A stretch of 64,000 nt of DNA from assembly GCF_021155775.2 (NCBI RefSeq), contig NC_060236.1:11329087-11393086 (forward strand), given 5' to 3'. Shown here piece after piece: positions 35,216 to 47,062 of this stretch. The notes under the pieces were generated by a model. That model searched no databases. It was not told the DNA's origin and worked only from the letters and a program-made list of their open reading frames with translations. Made by a program: the position numbers and the translations under genes. Numbering within the stretch: the first letter of the stretch is position 1; the number at the start of each line of letters is the position of its first letter. Source of the DNA: Neodiprion pinetum (Eukaryota; Arthropoda; Insecta; Hymenoptera; Diprionidae).

Positions 35216-38200
35216 TTTCTGCCATCCTAGTGTTTGGATACAGAGATGTTTGTTCTCAAGAGGGATGCTGATCACTTTACAGAAGGTTATTGCGGTAATA
35301 CGCAGTTACTAAACAGGTGGAAATTGCATTTGGAACATAAGTTCCTAGTTCAGTTTACGACGCGAATACTGTAAAACTAGTAACGACGTCGTTTTGTTGG
35401 TGTTGTGTTGCGCCAGCAGGCGGAACATACCCATCAGCTTGTATCTGAACTACTCGACAACCTCAACTAATAAGCGCTTGGTACATAGTCAGCAAACTCC
35501 TGCAAAACCAATAAATTCCTCCATAGTCCAATTCTATGAACGATCACACAGAGGGCGTAGAACAGATTAGCATTTTCAATACTAGGAACGCAATTTCGAT
35601 CGCTAATATTAGTACGAAGCTTGATTAAATTTTACTTTCTGGAGTACTCCATTTTGCGTCATTCCTAACTCAGCGTTGCTCACAACACGAGTTGCGAATG
35701 AAAAGCGCAAACACCAAACTGACTGCGGTGCTGGCAACAAGTGTCAAATACCTTTAAAATGAAATTTTCTCACAATTTACATTTAATTGAAGCATGTCAT
35801 ATCCAAAGGGTAATAATTGTTGAATCAGTCTGATTAAATACCAAATTGGCACCATTTTACCTTCACAATCGATCTCTAAAAATGTCACTGTATACTTGCT
35901 GAATCACTCGCGAAAATTGAGTATCTATAATCATGGCTTGTTTTAGAACATTTCAAATGTCCAGTGAAAAAATGAGTTCAAAAGTTTGATTTTAATTGTA
36001 AAATAAATGATTAAACTTCTGTAAACACGCCTCTTTCTGATAGTGTCACATTCATTGATATTCTAAGAATCGTGGGATGAGAAAAATCAGCGTGGATGTT
36101 TGGCGCCATTTAGGAAAGTCTTCGTTAGGTTCTGGCGAAAAGACGAAGTTCGTTTTGGCTACCGTAAGGCGAACTGTTGCTGGCAAAGAGCTGTACGATA
36201 ATAGTGGTGGTGGCGGCGGTGGTTCGCGAAATAGTAATCAGTGTCGCGTTACTCCTTTGACGGTTCAGCGCCCGTTTTCAAGTGCTCGTAAACGGGCTTG
36301 AGCTGCACTAATAAAGGCAAGCGGCGCGACACACGCAGTCAGGGTCTAGCGACATTCGAAGAGTGCATTTTCACAGACCCACACCGATCCCCTTGGACCT
36401 CACCCGGAGATAGCGCCTCCGGTCCCCCAGGATTCACAGCCGGCTGCCTGCGCAGAAGGGTTAAACAACCCAAACGTTGAATATCGAATCTTTAGAGTAC
36501 AAAAATTAATTCAGAATCATGTTGTCAGCCCTCGCAACGTCGAGAATAAGAAAGGTTGTAACACAATATTATAATAATTCAATAAAGACTTTCAATTAAA
36601 GTTTTGCAGTCGTGCACACAATAAATTACTATTGCTGAAGAATAGAATTATACACCGGTTCACCAACTTGGACTTGGGTAGTAAACGAATAAAATCCACC
36701 GGAGTGTTGTTAATCATTGTGTTCACCAAGTACAGGATCAACCGATAGCTGTGCAAGACTATCATCTTTCAATTTTCTTTGCCACACGCGTGTATTTTTC
36801 GCCAGGTTGACAGACGATATATATCTTAATGCACGTTGCCGCACAGCGATGCCTTCGTACATGAAACAAGCGTGAACTACCCGGGGCGACGAACAACAAG
36901 TTTTGAGTTGGCGTGGGTGGGAATAGGAGGTGTATTTAAAATTTTTTATAAATTTTATGACACCGTGACGATTAGCCCAGACGTTCACAGCTCCATAATT
37001 TACTCGCATACGTAGTAACGGTTTTATAGCTCTGTTAATACGGAAAATTTTTATCTCGCACACAGGCTTGCACAAGACTGGAACTACAGCCGCAATGACG
37101 CATGTAAGGGAAATTCGCTACACCATGACCCTGCAACGGAGATTTAATTTTTCCCTCTTGGTATTTCTTTTTATTTCTTTACTCTGCATTGACTTATGCC
37201 CGGGCACATGAGTAACCTTTGAATGCCCATCCTATCCCGCGTATACGTTATAGGTACACGTACATAGTTGGTAACGGTATGACTGTTACCACTACCGTGG
37301 CAATGGTCAGTGCCTGTCTTCAGGAATGCCGCCTCGATCAGGTACAACAAAATAGTATTCGACTCGGCGAATACCAATGCGTTTATACCTAAGGATTAGA
37401 CATATTCTCAATCGAACCTAATGGTTATGGCTTTGCAGTTACGTCTCGCAGCCAAACGACACGCGGTTCGCGGTACTCGCAAACCCGGTATGACGACCTG
37501 ATCCGCCTTGTCCAGCCTTCCCCCTTGTGTCTGTACTATACGACAAATTAATGGCCCCGACGTTTGAATTGATCTGGTGACACTGGACATCCCTAACACC
37601 ACGATTCACCTACAGCAAAGGTTTATCCGTCAGACAGTTATTTAATTAAAACTAACGGAGAGCAGGGACTTGTGCAGTCGGTCATCGGACGGTCGCACAT
37701 TTATCTTCTCCGCTCCTCGGGAAATCGGACACGTGTGAATAGAGAGACGATTTGACGTACTAATCAGTTTGCGACTTTAATTCACCGTGACAATCCATCT
37801 TTCCCAGCTGTCAATGCAGCATCTTCTAATATTCACGTATGAATCTCGTGAAAACATCAGTCAGCTGTTCAATCAATTCCAATATTTACCGCTTCACTTT
37901 ATTCAGCCGGTAGAGTCAATGTGGAGTTCGTTTAGCTAATACAAAAGTACACATGGCTACAACACACAGTGCCAATTCGGTTGGATCCCTTTGCCTGACT
38001 TCGAGTACCTATGTATATCATTATCGATTAAACCTGTTGATGCCATGGTCTATAAATACCTGCGTGTTTCAGAGAGTGTAGGATTCTAAAACAGTTTTAG
38101 AACATTTCAGAACTATGCTTTCTTCTTCTAGTAGAGCGGAAAACGAAAATTACGGAGAAGAAATATTAGATTAATTGGTCTATACATTGCTGCCATATAG

Positions 38201-41200
38201 TTTTTATGTAGAGAAAGATATCAGCAATAAAATGGCCAAATTAGATATTGTTTTGTCGCTGATAAATGATTATTCTCGACATTCATCATTCAAAAAGCAT
38301 TGCCAGTGTGACAGGCTATCCACTTTAACTTCTGAACAGTCTCATAAGTCCAATATTTATTTACAAACATTTCATTTTCTCTCGGTTACGACTATCAATT
38401 TTTCGAAGACTGTTACCAACCCGTGTTGGCATGTTCCTTATTATTTATATTCACACACTTTGTAGTATTTCCGTTTCGTACTTTTAGGATCTTTCCAAAT
38501 CGAAGCTGTGTCATTACGCCGACAAGCCTTGTTGTTTTACAGTCGAAGTATACGTAAAAAGAGCCGTGAGCTTTTAAAGGAAAATATAAAATAAAACTCC
38601 AAGTAAACTAGCCCAAACTATATTGGCATGATGATTGCAATTAGCAGATGACGACTAGTGAATCGCCAAAGGGCTACGTAGAACTTGCTCTTTTGGTTTC
38701 GTCGACTTGCCGCATGCATTATGGATACCGTCTTGTGGATTCCGTGGATCGCGTTCGATTACATTTTTCTCGTGTTCTGTCTAGATGTCGAATGCCGTAG
38801 AATATACAGGTGATACCGTCGGGGTCTTCAGCGTTTCAAAGAGCCTCACTCACGTTCCAAGGTATTGCGTGGGCTGGAAATGCAGTTTGACCCTTACTTC
38901 GACGTCCGCTGCGACCAGGTATGAAGTTCCCGCACACATGCGGTCTGATGTCAAATGTCCATTTATTAGGAAATTCCCAATCATGGCCATGCTCGTCTCC
39001 TCCCAGGAACTGTGCGCACTTTCCGCTTTTATGCTGCTATTAACCACTTGCTGGTATCCCGTTGCTATTTCCATAGTCAACATTAGTCAACATTAATTGC
39101 GCTAATTTTTCGATAATTCCCCTTTAGTTACCTGTCTCACTCTCCTTCCAAACGAAAAAATAAACCCAATGAATAACAAGTAAAAAAAAAAAAAACTCGT
39201 TGACCTTATAACTGTACAATGTAATATTCATCGACTGCAGGAAACGAGACGCGATGTTTGCTTGCGATTTCCTCTTATCGAGCGTAATGTTTTGAAAAAA
39301 ATTGCCCACTCTGTGACTGGAATAATTACCTCGAAAACTGATTGACTCATCACCAGCTTCAAACCCCGACCCGACACCCTTGTATATTTCATCTATCGGA
39401 ATACCTCTACGATGATTTTCTATGTCGTTCGAGATAAATATTGGAAGATGGGTTTGATTGCAGTTTTATACGAATCTCATTGCATTCACAATTATAATAT
39501 TATTCGTTCGGTTTTATATTCATCGAAATATTTAGCTCTGGTTCGATTTTTCTTTTTTTTTTTTCAATTTCCGAGGCGAGATCCGTAGAGTATAGTCACG
39601 TATAATAGCTGATGCAAGTTCACCATTTGACACAGCCTTTTTTGGATTCTCTTTAGGCTTGTGATGTTTTATAGATTGTATAGTACCTACCGTACTGGAA
39701 GGGTGGGCACTTCCTCACAGCTTTGTAATTCCCACCCTTGGATGGTATAATCTATACCGCAATAAGACAGCCGAGCGTATGTGTTAATACCATAAACAAG
39801 GCCGCGGAGGATGATAGTTCGAGTTCTTAGAAAGTGACTAACAGCGTATAAAACAACCCGTAAAAATTCTGGTCTCAGAGGATCCTACACAAAGCCTGGA
39901 ATAGGTATGACTAGACCTTAGTAACGGCGGCCGGTGCTGTCATTAGGTGAAAAAGAAAAAGGGCTGTGGAAAAAAGAACCGGAAAAAAGCAACAAATAAT
40001 CAGGCGGAGCTAGGCGAGAAGGCGCTGCAGAAGCGCGCAGAACAAGAAAAAGAAGAAATGCCGCGCGTCTTCGTCATTTCGAAGGTCGTTCTGAGCACCT
40101 GAAAGTCTTTGACTGACGCGCACGTCGAATTGCCTCGGGATTTCCATACGTCGTAAACCTACTACCGTGCATCCGACGTAATAATTAAACGATGATCACT
40201 CTGCCCGGTATGTACGAGCCTTTGTATCGATACCTGTCTGCATCCAGTCGACACCAAGCCATTGTTTACTAGGTGCATATACATAAATATGATTACGAGT
40301 TCATTGTCTTACCCGCTGTACAGTTACGTGTCGTTATTCTTTATTTTACACCACTAATTCCGCTGGATAATGTCGACCTTTCTTCCCGAGGTAAAGCCAA
40401 GGATGATGAGACTATACACGGACACTTTGGCGTGTCAATCACATGAGTAGCCGGCACATTGATGAATCTTTCGTTTCCTGCATTATCCCAACACGATCTT
40501 GAGGTAACAAGATATCGTAAAACCTCGACGGTCACACGGAGATAAGAGAATATTTATAAATTGTATTAAAATACGACCAGTTAACAACCTGATTAATTTA
40601 TTCATTAGCGATTTCTACCGTTATAAATTATTTCACCGTAAAACAAATTGCATTCAGTCTCTCTGTCACGCATGTAGGGGTATTACATGCACCTGGATGT
40701 AATGATCATTTGTACACTGATACGTCATGGCAGCTAGAACTTGATATGCGATTTCTCATTTATCAACGCTCCCTTTTCTGCAATTTTCAGGATTTATTAC
40801 CACTCACTGTACGTCACACAAGATGGAGTCTATAACGCGCATGGTGTACGTTAGTACTTTTGTTCAAAAGAAAACAAAAAAAAAACGTTGTTGGAAAAAG
40901 GAGATTGATGCAAGAATATGCGTATTTTAGAAACTGCAACCTGTTGGTATTTCAATTATATCATGAGGTTAGATTTTCTCGTAAATCTACTGTTCAAAGT
41001 AGATTTGACAGACTCGGCACATATCAGAAATGTGAAGTTAGCTTGTAAAATTAAGTTATCATTTCAAGCCTTGAATAAATCTTGTCTCAGAAATGTCTAG
41101 CAATTGTTTCAGAAAATGATATTATTCTTTTGTTCCACATGTAAGTCTCACTGGAACAAGTATTTAGACATGCTCGTGTACCTATTACAGATATCAAATA

Positions 41201-41259
41201 AGAATTTGCGAGTCCGAAACCCATTTTTTCCTGACACAATGTCTCCTGATTTGTTTTTC
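35216..41259. other. Gene-free stretch, no gene recognised
   Basis: A GC-richer piece at 36080-36480 holds a short GGT/GGC repeat (36200-36223) and two chance-like frames (74 and 60 codons). A possible polyadenylation-like AATAAAG lies near 36581. At 36710-37075 a 121-codon minus frame, and at 38785-39096 a 103-codon plus frame, lack any recognised domain. Purine-rich DNA lies at 39940-40070. No TIRs were recognised. Confidence 0.3.
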
Positions 41260-42210
41260 TCCCGAGATGTTCGACCGTAAGCGACCTTGGCGTGCAGGTC
41301 GTTGGATTAGATCCAATGAAAGCTATAACAACATTTATACAATGTGGAAACGAAGAGGAATGTTTCCACTCGGAAGAACTAGAATGACCTTGAGATCTCG
41401 AAGGTGTCTCGATTCATTAACGGCGACTCGCCGGTCGTCCTGTCGTACCGTGGAATGGCCGGAATCGAGGCAGATTAGCAGTTACCTTGGCTGCAGCCAA
41501 GGTCCACCATCTTGGACGGGCGTTGAGCCGAGTCAAAAGTTAATGGGGCATGCTAATCTCGATTTTGCCTGTACTCGTGCATCCTCTTCTTGCGCGTCGG
41601 TTGGGCCCCTGGACTCCTTGGCTCTGTTGTGTGCGTATAATATCAGATCGTCCGGTTTTATCCATCCGCGCGTTTTCTCTCGCTCGCTAATCGACAAAAA
41701 GTTTGTTTGTTATTGACGCGATTCGTCCACGGTCTGTGACCAGGCTCTACGGATGTTACACGGCTGCCTCCAAGGTCGGCTTTCGAGCCGATGCCGATAC
41801 CGATGCAGAAGAGAAAACTTGGTGTATCGTCCCGGTCGGCGCGCAGGGTTGATCGTCGGCAGTAGGTACTTCTTTTTCCTCTTTCCCATCCATTCAGCTC
41901 CTCCTTTTATTCCTGACAATCGCGTCTCCGGACGACCGCGGACCGATTCCCGCATGATCGCCGTGGCTCTGCCGGAACGCTCTGCAGGATGGGAGATGAA
42001 ACGACTGATGATTGGTTGGAAGAAGTCCGGCGATCCACCGAGCGAACAACAAAGCGCACGATGACCTTGAACGGAGATCAGAATCCACTGCAATGTCGTT
42101 GATTTTCTAGAGTCGTTGTCACTAGTTTTACGCAAGTGTGTGGTTTCAGCGGAGAATTGAGCTTGGGGACGGGAAACTAGTCGCGTGATGCATGATTCTT
42201 GTCGGACAAT
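41260..42210. other. GC-rich patch with long but unconvincing frames
   Basis: This ~950-bp patch is clearly less AT-rich than its surroundings. It carries frames of 149 codons (41267-41716 plus) and 189 codons (41710-42279 minus). Both are rich in Arg, Ser and Pro with no recognisable domain, the pattern expected when stop codons are rare because of GC content. A perfect 18-bp palindrome CCTTGGCTGCAGCCAAGG lies at 41485-41502. The patch could be a promoter or 5' exon island of a gene whose body lies elsewhere, but no core promoter motif is clear. Confidence 0.3.
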
Positions 42211-42530
42211 GTGCAATTCATCAATAACTTGCTTTCGGCCCATGATTCCGTTTTTCGTTATGGATACAGGATATTTCATGCTAACTCGAGCTGCGGTTGA
42301 TCCTGACCATCTAGTGTTTGGCTAATTTATTTTCATGTTTCAGTACCGTCTCAAACTGTCATCCATGCTTTTTCAAAAGAACGCTCATTAAATCCAATTT
42401 CTCGATATAAAGTTTTCAAAAATTTCGATCTTAAAAACTGTAAGGCTTATATTTGTGAAGTATTAGTGACCAGGAGGTATATTGAAGAATGAAGAAGATT
42501 TAGTCGAAATCCGGTCAGGTAAATAGAAAT

Positions 42531-43905
42531 ATTTAATTGTTGGGCAAACCAACATGTTTGCGTTTGCGACGTTTCGGCCGGGCCCTGCCGACCATCATCA
42601 GGCTATAATAATTACAAAATGTTTCAGAAAACAATTCTAATTGGAACAGAGACTATGTTAGTAAGAATAGTTGCTGTTATTTTAACTTAGTTATATAATA
42701 TATATTGTCACATGCTTAAGTGACAATTTTTAGGTTAAGTGTGAAAATTGCGGTTAACGAAAATAGTATAAAATATAGTTCACATGGATGAAATTTGACG
42801 ACTAAAAAAGTTAATAATTGTGTAAGAATTGAATTACAAAGAGATCAAACAAGATATAGACGGATTACTCACAAAATTTGACAACCTGTGCCTGCTTAGG
42901 TGTTGTTAGTTCAGCATCTTGGACGGAAGTGAAGATTAGCGGATATCGATCCAAAAATCTATGGTAATGAGGTGTGATATTGATCTATGTGGGAGCAATA
43001 TGGATTTGAGACTGATAACAACGTACTAAGGGCGCCAATTTTTAAAACTAGAGAATGTTAGAGTATAGATGGCTGAGATGTTGGATATCTGTGCGTTTGT
43101 TGACAGAGTTACATTTGTTCTTAAAAATATGGATCATTTCCTTAATATTACGTTTATACCAATTAGGTTCTGTAGCTAAGGTTATGGAGTTATTAGGATC
43201 AAAATGATGTCCAAGACTCAAGGAGTGTTCTGCTAGAGCGCATCATTCAGTATCATGGCATTTAATATTTGAGCGATGGCCAGAAATTCTATTTTTTAAA
43301 TGTTGTGACGTCTGTCCAATATAACTTTTGCTACAGTCTCGACATGGTATTTTGTACACACAATTGATTTTATCTAAATTAGGAGTTACAGATTTTAAAT
43401 GAGAAAAGAGAGGATATTTAGTAGTATTATTAATTCTAAACGTAATTTCGATGCCTTCAATTTTCAAAACTTTTTTAATTTGGCTAGAAAGATTTTCAAT
43501 ATAGGGTATAGAGATGGTGTTCTTAAATTTGTCATTATCATTAGGTTGATTGTTCGAGTCCATATTCGAATCAATCGAATTGTACATTTCTTCAACTCTA
43601 TACTTTTTAATATCATTGATGAATTTTAGAGGGTAGCCATTTGAAATAAGAGTTGTTTCTACGAATTTTAAGTTTTTTTTTGAGAAATTGAGAGTTTGAA
43701 ATTTTAAGACAACGATCGAACAAAGTTATGGCGACAGATGTAAGGCTATAATTCACCGGAAAAGATATATTCAAATAAGTTGTCATACGATTATTAACGA
43801 ACGAAATTAACGAATAAGTGAGGATACGATTTTTTCTCTCAAAGCGTACATTTAAGTCATTTAAATAGTTTTTATGGTGTCATATTATTTTAGCGTTGGA
43901 AACAA
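42531..43905 (-). pseudogene. Penelope-like retroelement remnant (RT end, GIY-YIG endonuclease, 3' tail)
   Basis: Reading the minus strand from about 43905, a decayed frame resembles the C-terminal side of a Penelope-like reverse transcriptase (a YLN...ITLFDRCLKIS block, then NGYPLKFINDIKKYR). It continues into the GIY-YIG endonuclease that defines canonical Penelope-like elements: CVYKIPCRDC, SYIGQT, LKNRISGHRSN, then ALAEHSLSLGHHFD. The CxxC pair and the two His residues of the PLE-type zinc motif are visible. Breaks are direct to see: a frameshift at the 9-T tract 43673-43681, and an in-frame TGA at 43243-43245 just before ALAEH. The frame then stays open to a TAG at 43048-43050. Most of the reverse transcriptase is missing, so the copy is 5'-truncated. 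A ~450-bp AT-rich 3' untranslated part ends near 42531 with the PLE-like CCTGATGA...CGAAACGTC tail. It cannot move by itself. Confidence 0.88.
42568..42602 (-). ncRNA. Hammerhead-ribozyme-like core at the Penelope 3' end
   Basis: On the minus strand CCTGATGA is followed by a segment able to form a short stem (GGTC near the start with GGCC near the end) and then GAAAC and GTC. CUGAUGA - stem II - GAAA is the conserved hammerhead order. Penelope-like elements are known to carry hammerhead motifs in their terminal regions. CTGATGA lies at 42595-42601, GAAAC at 42571-42575. I could not confirm stem III or the stem I partner, so the ribozyme may be inactive or the match partial. Confidence 0.5.
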
Positions 43906-45749
43906 GATTGTTTATCAAAGTGCGACAGTTTTGATTTTTTTGAAAAAATGTATGTCGTTCTAGAGCCAAACCTCGAAAGTTCAAGACTAAGACCCTCACG
44001 TGGCTGCAATTTTATCTATTTTCATCGGCATGCTTAGGTTGAAAACTAGCGTTTAAGGCACATAATCTCATGTGATGTTTTATACGACTAAATATGTTTC
44101 ATTTATTTTTGAAAGTGCTTATGAAACTGTCTACTAATGTACCTCATACATATCCAAAAGATATTCAAATCCAGATTATGTCAAGCCCGTTATGATACTG
44201 CCTGGACGAAAAATTCGTGATCAACTGATGCGATTAAAATAAGTATAAAGGATTCCGAAAGAGAATTGTGAAAAAAGATAGCACTATTTTTCACGACTCA
44301 CCGTATCGTATTATTATATATCATTGAAGTTGATCAAATTATACCTATCTTACCGACCCATTAAATACCTTGAGTAGTTGTAATAGTGCCGCATTGAATT
44401 CTAGAAGCACTCACTGAAATCACCACACTGTAGCTTTATATGATCGTAAACGCTCACACTAAAGGCAAATGATCAGGCAACTGATATTAACGAAAGATGT
44501 CTGAATAAAAAGAAGAATAATTTATAGGCTTGGTGTTATGTAAAATATCATTCACTTGCGTCAGCCGCTGGATTGAAGTGAGAAATATTTGAGCTAAACC
44601 ATTTCTATGGTCAATTCATTTAATAAACTGACAAGGAGAGTACCAGACATCAGGGTCACGAATCCCATTGAAACTTCTAGGGTTGTTTAGTTGCTGTGTA
44701 GTTTTAATCATTGGGCTGTTTTTCGTTCCGGTTAATGTTGATTAAATTAGTCGTTCAATGATTGGAAAGCCTTATGAAACGAAACTTGGATATTGTTATC
44801 TGAAATTTTAATTACTTTGTCACTTCCTTTGCATTCTCAGGAAACATCTGTTTTCTAATTTCTTTCCCTTTTTTTCATTGACAATCAGTTACTGTTTCTG
44901 TTATTTCTTTGTTGTTACTTGGATCAGTATGGAATAATTTCATTTATTTATTTTGATATTATATCTTGCACGCACACGCAAAGTAGCTCCCCAGTGCAGC
45001 TGTGAATAAAAGAAAAATGCCTTCTATGAAGAAATGTGAATGTAACTATTTTATGAGTGCAATTATATGCAGCCTATACACTTTTTTTTTAGTGTTTTAG
45101 GACCAGGCAATAACAATTTAGAAAACTGATTTTATAGTGTAGCATTATTCATTATGACAGTTGGACCAATTCGGTCTTTGAATAAATAGTTTTTATGTGC
45201 GCATTAAACATATGAAATCACAATAATAGGTGAATATTTATTTTCATTATTAAAGCAAATGAATTTCGATCAAATGTACGATCAAACCAGCGGCACCGGG
45301 GTAAAAATGTAGAGTACTCGGAAAACAGAATGTCGTAATATCGAATTTTAACTTACGAGAAAATCTATTTCAAAGGATTTCAAAATGTAGAAGAGTGGAA
45401 ATTTAGATGGATGACGGATAGAAAACTGAAATATAAAATCGACTTCCAAACATCCGAATTGATTGGACCGCATTCTCCAAAACGTTACAGCACTGAATTA
45501 TATTAAAAATTCAAAATCAATTTCTTAAGCGCGTGAATGAACTGATTCATAGGTATCTGACTGATTAACATTAAGAAAATATATTCTGTTACTGGTGCGG
45601 AAAGTTGGCAATTTCTGTATAGTATAAAGCTTGTAGCACGAGCCGAAGGCAAAGGTATTCACCCGACGCTATGTTTTACTCGAACAAGTTCTGAACGTTA
45701 GTTTTTAATAAAAATAAAAAATCCAAATAAAATCTAACAGAAGTATAAC
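43906..45749. other. AT-rich stretch without recognised features
   Basis: No frames of note. Traces of further Penelope sequence upstream of 43905 cannot be excluded, but I could not read any. Confidence 0.35.
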
Positions 45750-46116
45750 AGAACCACGCAATAATCTTATGGGAATTGGATTTCAGTAAAGTTTCTGCAT
45801 TTTTTTTTTTTTTTTTGTAAATCGGGCACGACCGTCCACTATGAATAGTTTGGGAGCTAGAAAAATATTCATTTTATATCTAGTATTCCTTGGCGTAGGA
45901 AAAACTAACAAGGAAACGTGGACTGCTCCGATTTTGATCTAGTCCATCTTATTAATGAATAGAAACATTTCAGCGTTGATTTCATTCTAATCCATCAAGC
46001 GCATCAAGCAATCATACCGTTGGGTGCTTATTTTTGGGAGTCGTTTTCACCCCTCTAAACCGTTTATTAGCAGATAAACAGGTATACGTGTCTCTTAATT
46101 TTTAATGCACTACAAC

Positions 46117-46515
46117 ATACTGGGATAATCTCTTGAAACTTGAAAATCAACTGCGTATGCGCCAAATAATTCAATCTCATTGGTCGGTGAAATCTTCCCG
46201 GAGTGATATTTTTGTCCGCGCTGCAGGGGGAAAACGTGCAAAAATGTTAACGCTTGAATTTTCGAAGAGCGTAAGCATTAAATTCGAACCCTTCTTTGAA
46301 GATTCAACCTTCCGACCCAATAACAAATGTTTCCCAAACCCTTCCGAGTCACTACCTCAATTATTTAAGATTCTAAGCTCGAAAATTCGTATCAACTACA
46401 TCGCCGCCAGAAACAGTTTGACAGCTGAAACTCGGGATGGCCAGCCTGCACGAACAGCCGATAAAACTCGCGCATGCGCAGTTGATTTTCATGTTTCAAG
46501 AGATCGTCCCGGTAT
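46117..46515. mobile_element. ~400-bp MITE with NRF-1-like ends, copy 2
   Basis: The left end is ATACTGGGATAATCTCTTGA; the right end reverse-complemented is ATACCGGGACGATCTCTTGA. The whole interior aligns with copy 1 at 12224-12626. The left palindrome is mutated here (TGCGTATGCGCC, 46152-46163), while the right one is intact (CGCGCATGCGCA, 46469-46480). The 128-codon plus frame across this copy is an accident of the repeat: its reading frame is broken in copy 1. Confidence 0.7.
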
Positions 46516-46556
46516 ATGAACTAAATCAATATCGGAGGGGTCGACCTACCTAGGGT

Positions 46557-46885
46557 TCTTTATAAGAAAAAAATAATTATTTCTAATAAATAAAACTTAA
46601 GCACGTAACCGAACATGGCCACTTTAAGTCTATGTCCTATAGAAAAATGGACACTAGAGAGTATAAAAAACGTTACCGCGTTTTAAATAAATTGATGGAG
46701 GTTTTATTTGAAACGCGGTGACGTTTTTTATACGCTCTAGTGTCCATTTTTCCATTAAAAAACTAAAAACGTCTATTTGCACCAGATCCCACCAGGTGAC
46801 GTCGTCTACAGGTAAGGTCATTGAGGTTGGAGGAGGGGATGAGTCCATAGACTTATTTATTAGATATAATGATTTTTTTCTTAGT
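46557..46885. repeat. Long palindrome with a near-perfect 113-bp hairpin core
   Basis: The core is 46641-46690 (AGAAAAATGGACACTAGAGA, GTATAAAAAACGTTACCGCG) against 46702-46753 (CGCGGTGACGTTTTTTATAC, GCTCTAGTGTCCATTTTTCC), with only a few mismatches and a loop of about 12 nt. A weaker outer stem pairs AAGAAAAAAATAATTATTTC (46563) and TAATAAATAA with TTATTTATTAGATATAATGA and TTTTTTTCTTAG (to 46882). If transcribed it would form a stable long hairpin RNA. It is probably a young MITE-like element inserted next to the older repeat. Confidence 0.65.
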
Positions 46886-47062
46886 TTCTCTTGCTCAAAG
46901 CTATACTGGATATAGGATGAACATTTTTCTAACGCCCAAGCTATTTGTAGCGGAGGGTCGTGCCCATGGAGACTTTTTTTCAGAATGCTAAGATCTACAA
47001 CATATAAAAAATCCAGACGATTTCACCGAAACCCAATTCCCATAAGGTTATTGCGGAGTTCT

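Larger units (their letters stand above)
45750..47062. mobile_element. Outer inverted-repeat pair enclosing a MITE and a hairpin
   Basis: The left arm 45750-45895 (CGCAATAATCTTATGGGAAT, GGGCACGACCGTCCACTATG, TTTGGGAGCTAGAAAAATAT) matches the reverse complement of 46905-47062 (CGCAATAACCTTATGGGAAT, GGGCACGACCCTCCGCTACA, CTTGGGCGTTAGAAAAATGT) at about 75% identity. The interval holds the NRF-1-motif MITE copy 2 (46117-46515) and a long palindrome (46557-46885). This looks like an old fold-back element that has received another insertion. No coding capacity is seen. Confidence 0.6.

Noticed and set aside
36077..36600. Possible LTR or 3' gene end: frames followed by AATAAAG near 36581.
   Set aside because: No second LTR, primer-binding site, polypurine tract or recognisable protein was found; a single AATAAA-like word is uninformative in AT-rich DNA.
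41710..42279. 189-codon minus-strand frame, the longest in the window.
   Set aside because: It lies in a GC-rich patch where stops are rare, overlaps other long frames in opposite orientation, is Arg/Ser/Pro-rich and shows no domain or splice logic.
46133..46519. 128-codon plus-strand frame and its partial counterpart at 12287-12538, which look like a conserved protein pair.
   Set aside because: Both lie entirely inside the two copies of one MITE, run into its terminal repeats, and differ by frame-breaking changes. The similarity is at DNA level, not protein level.
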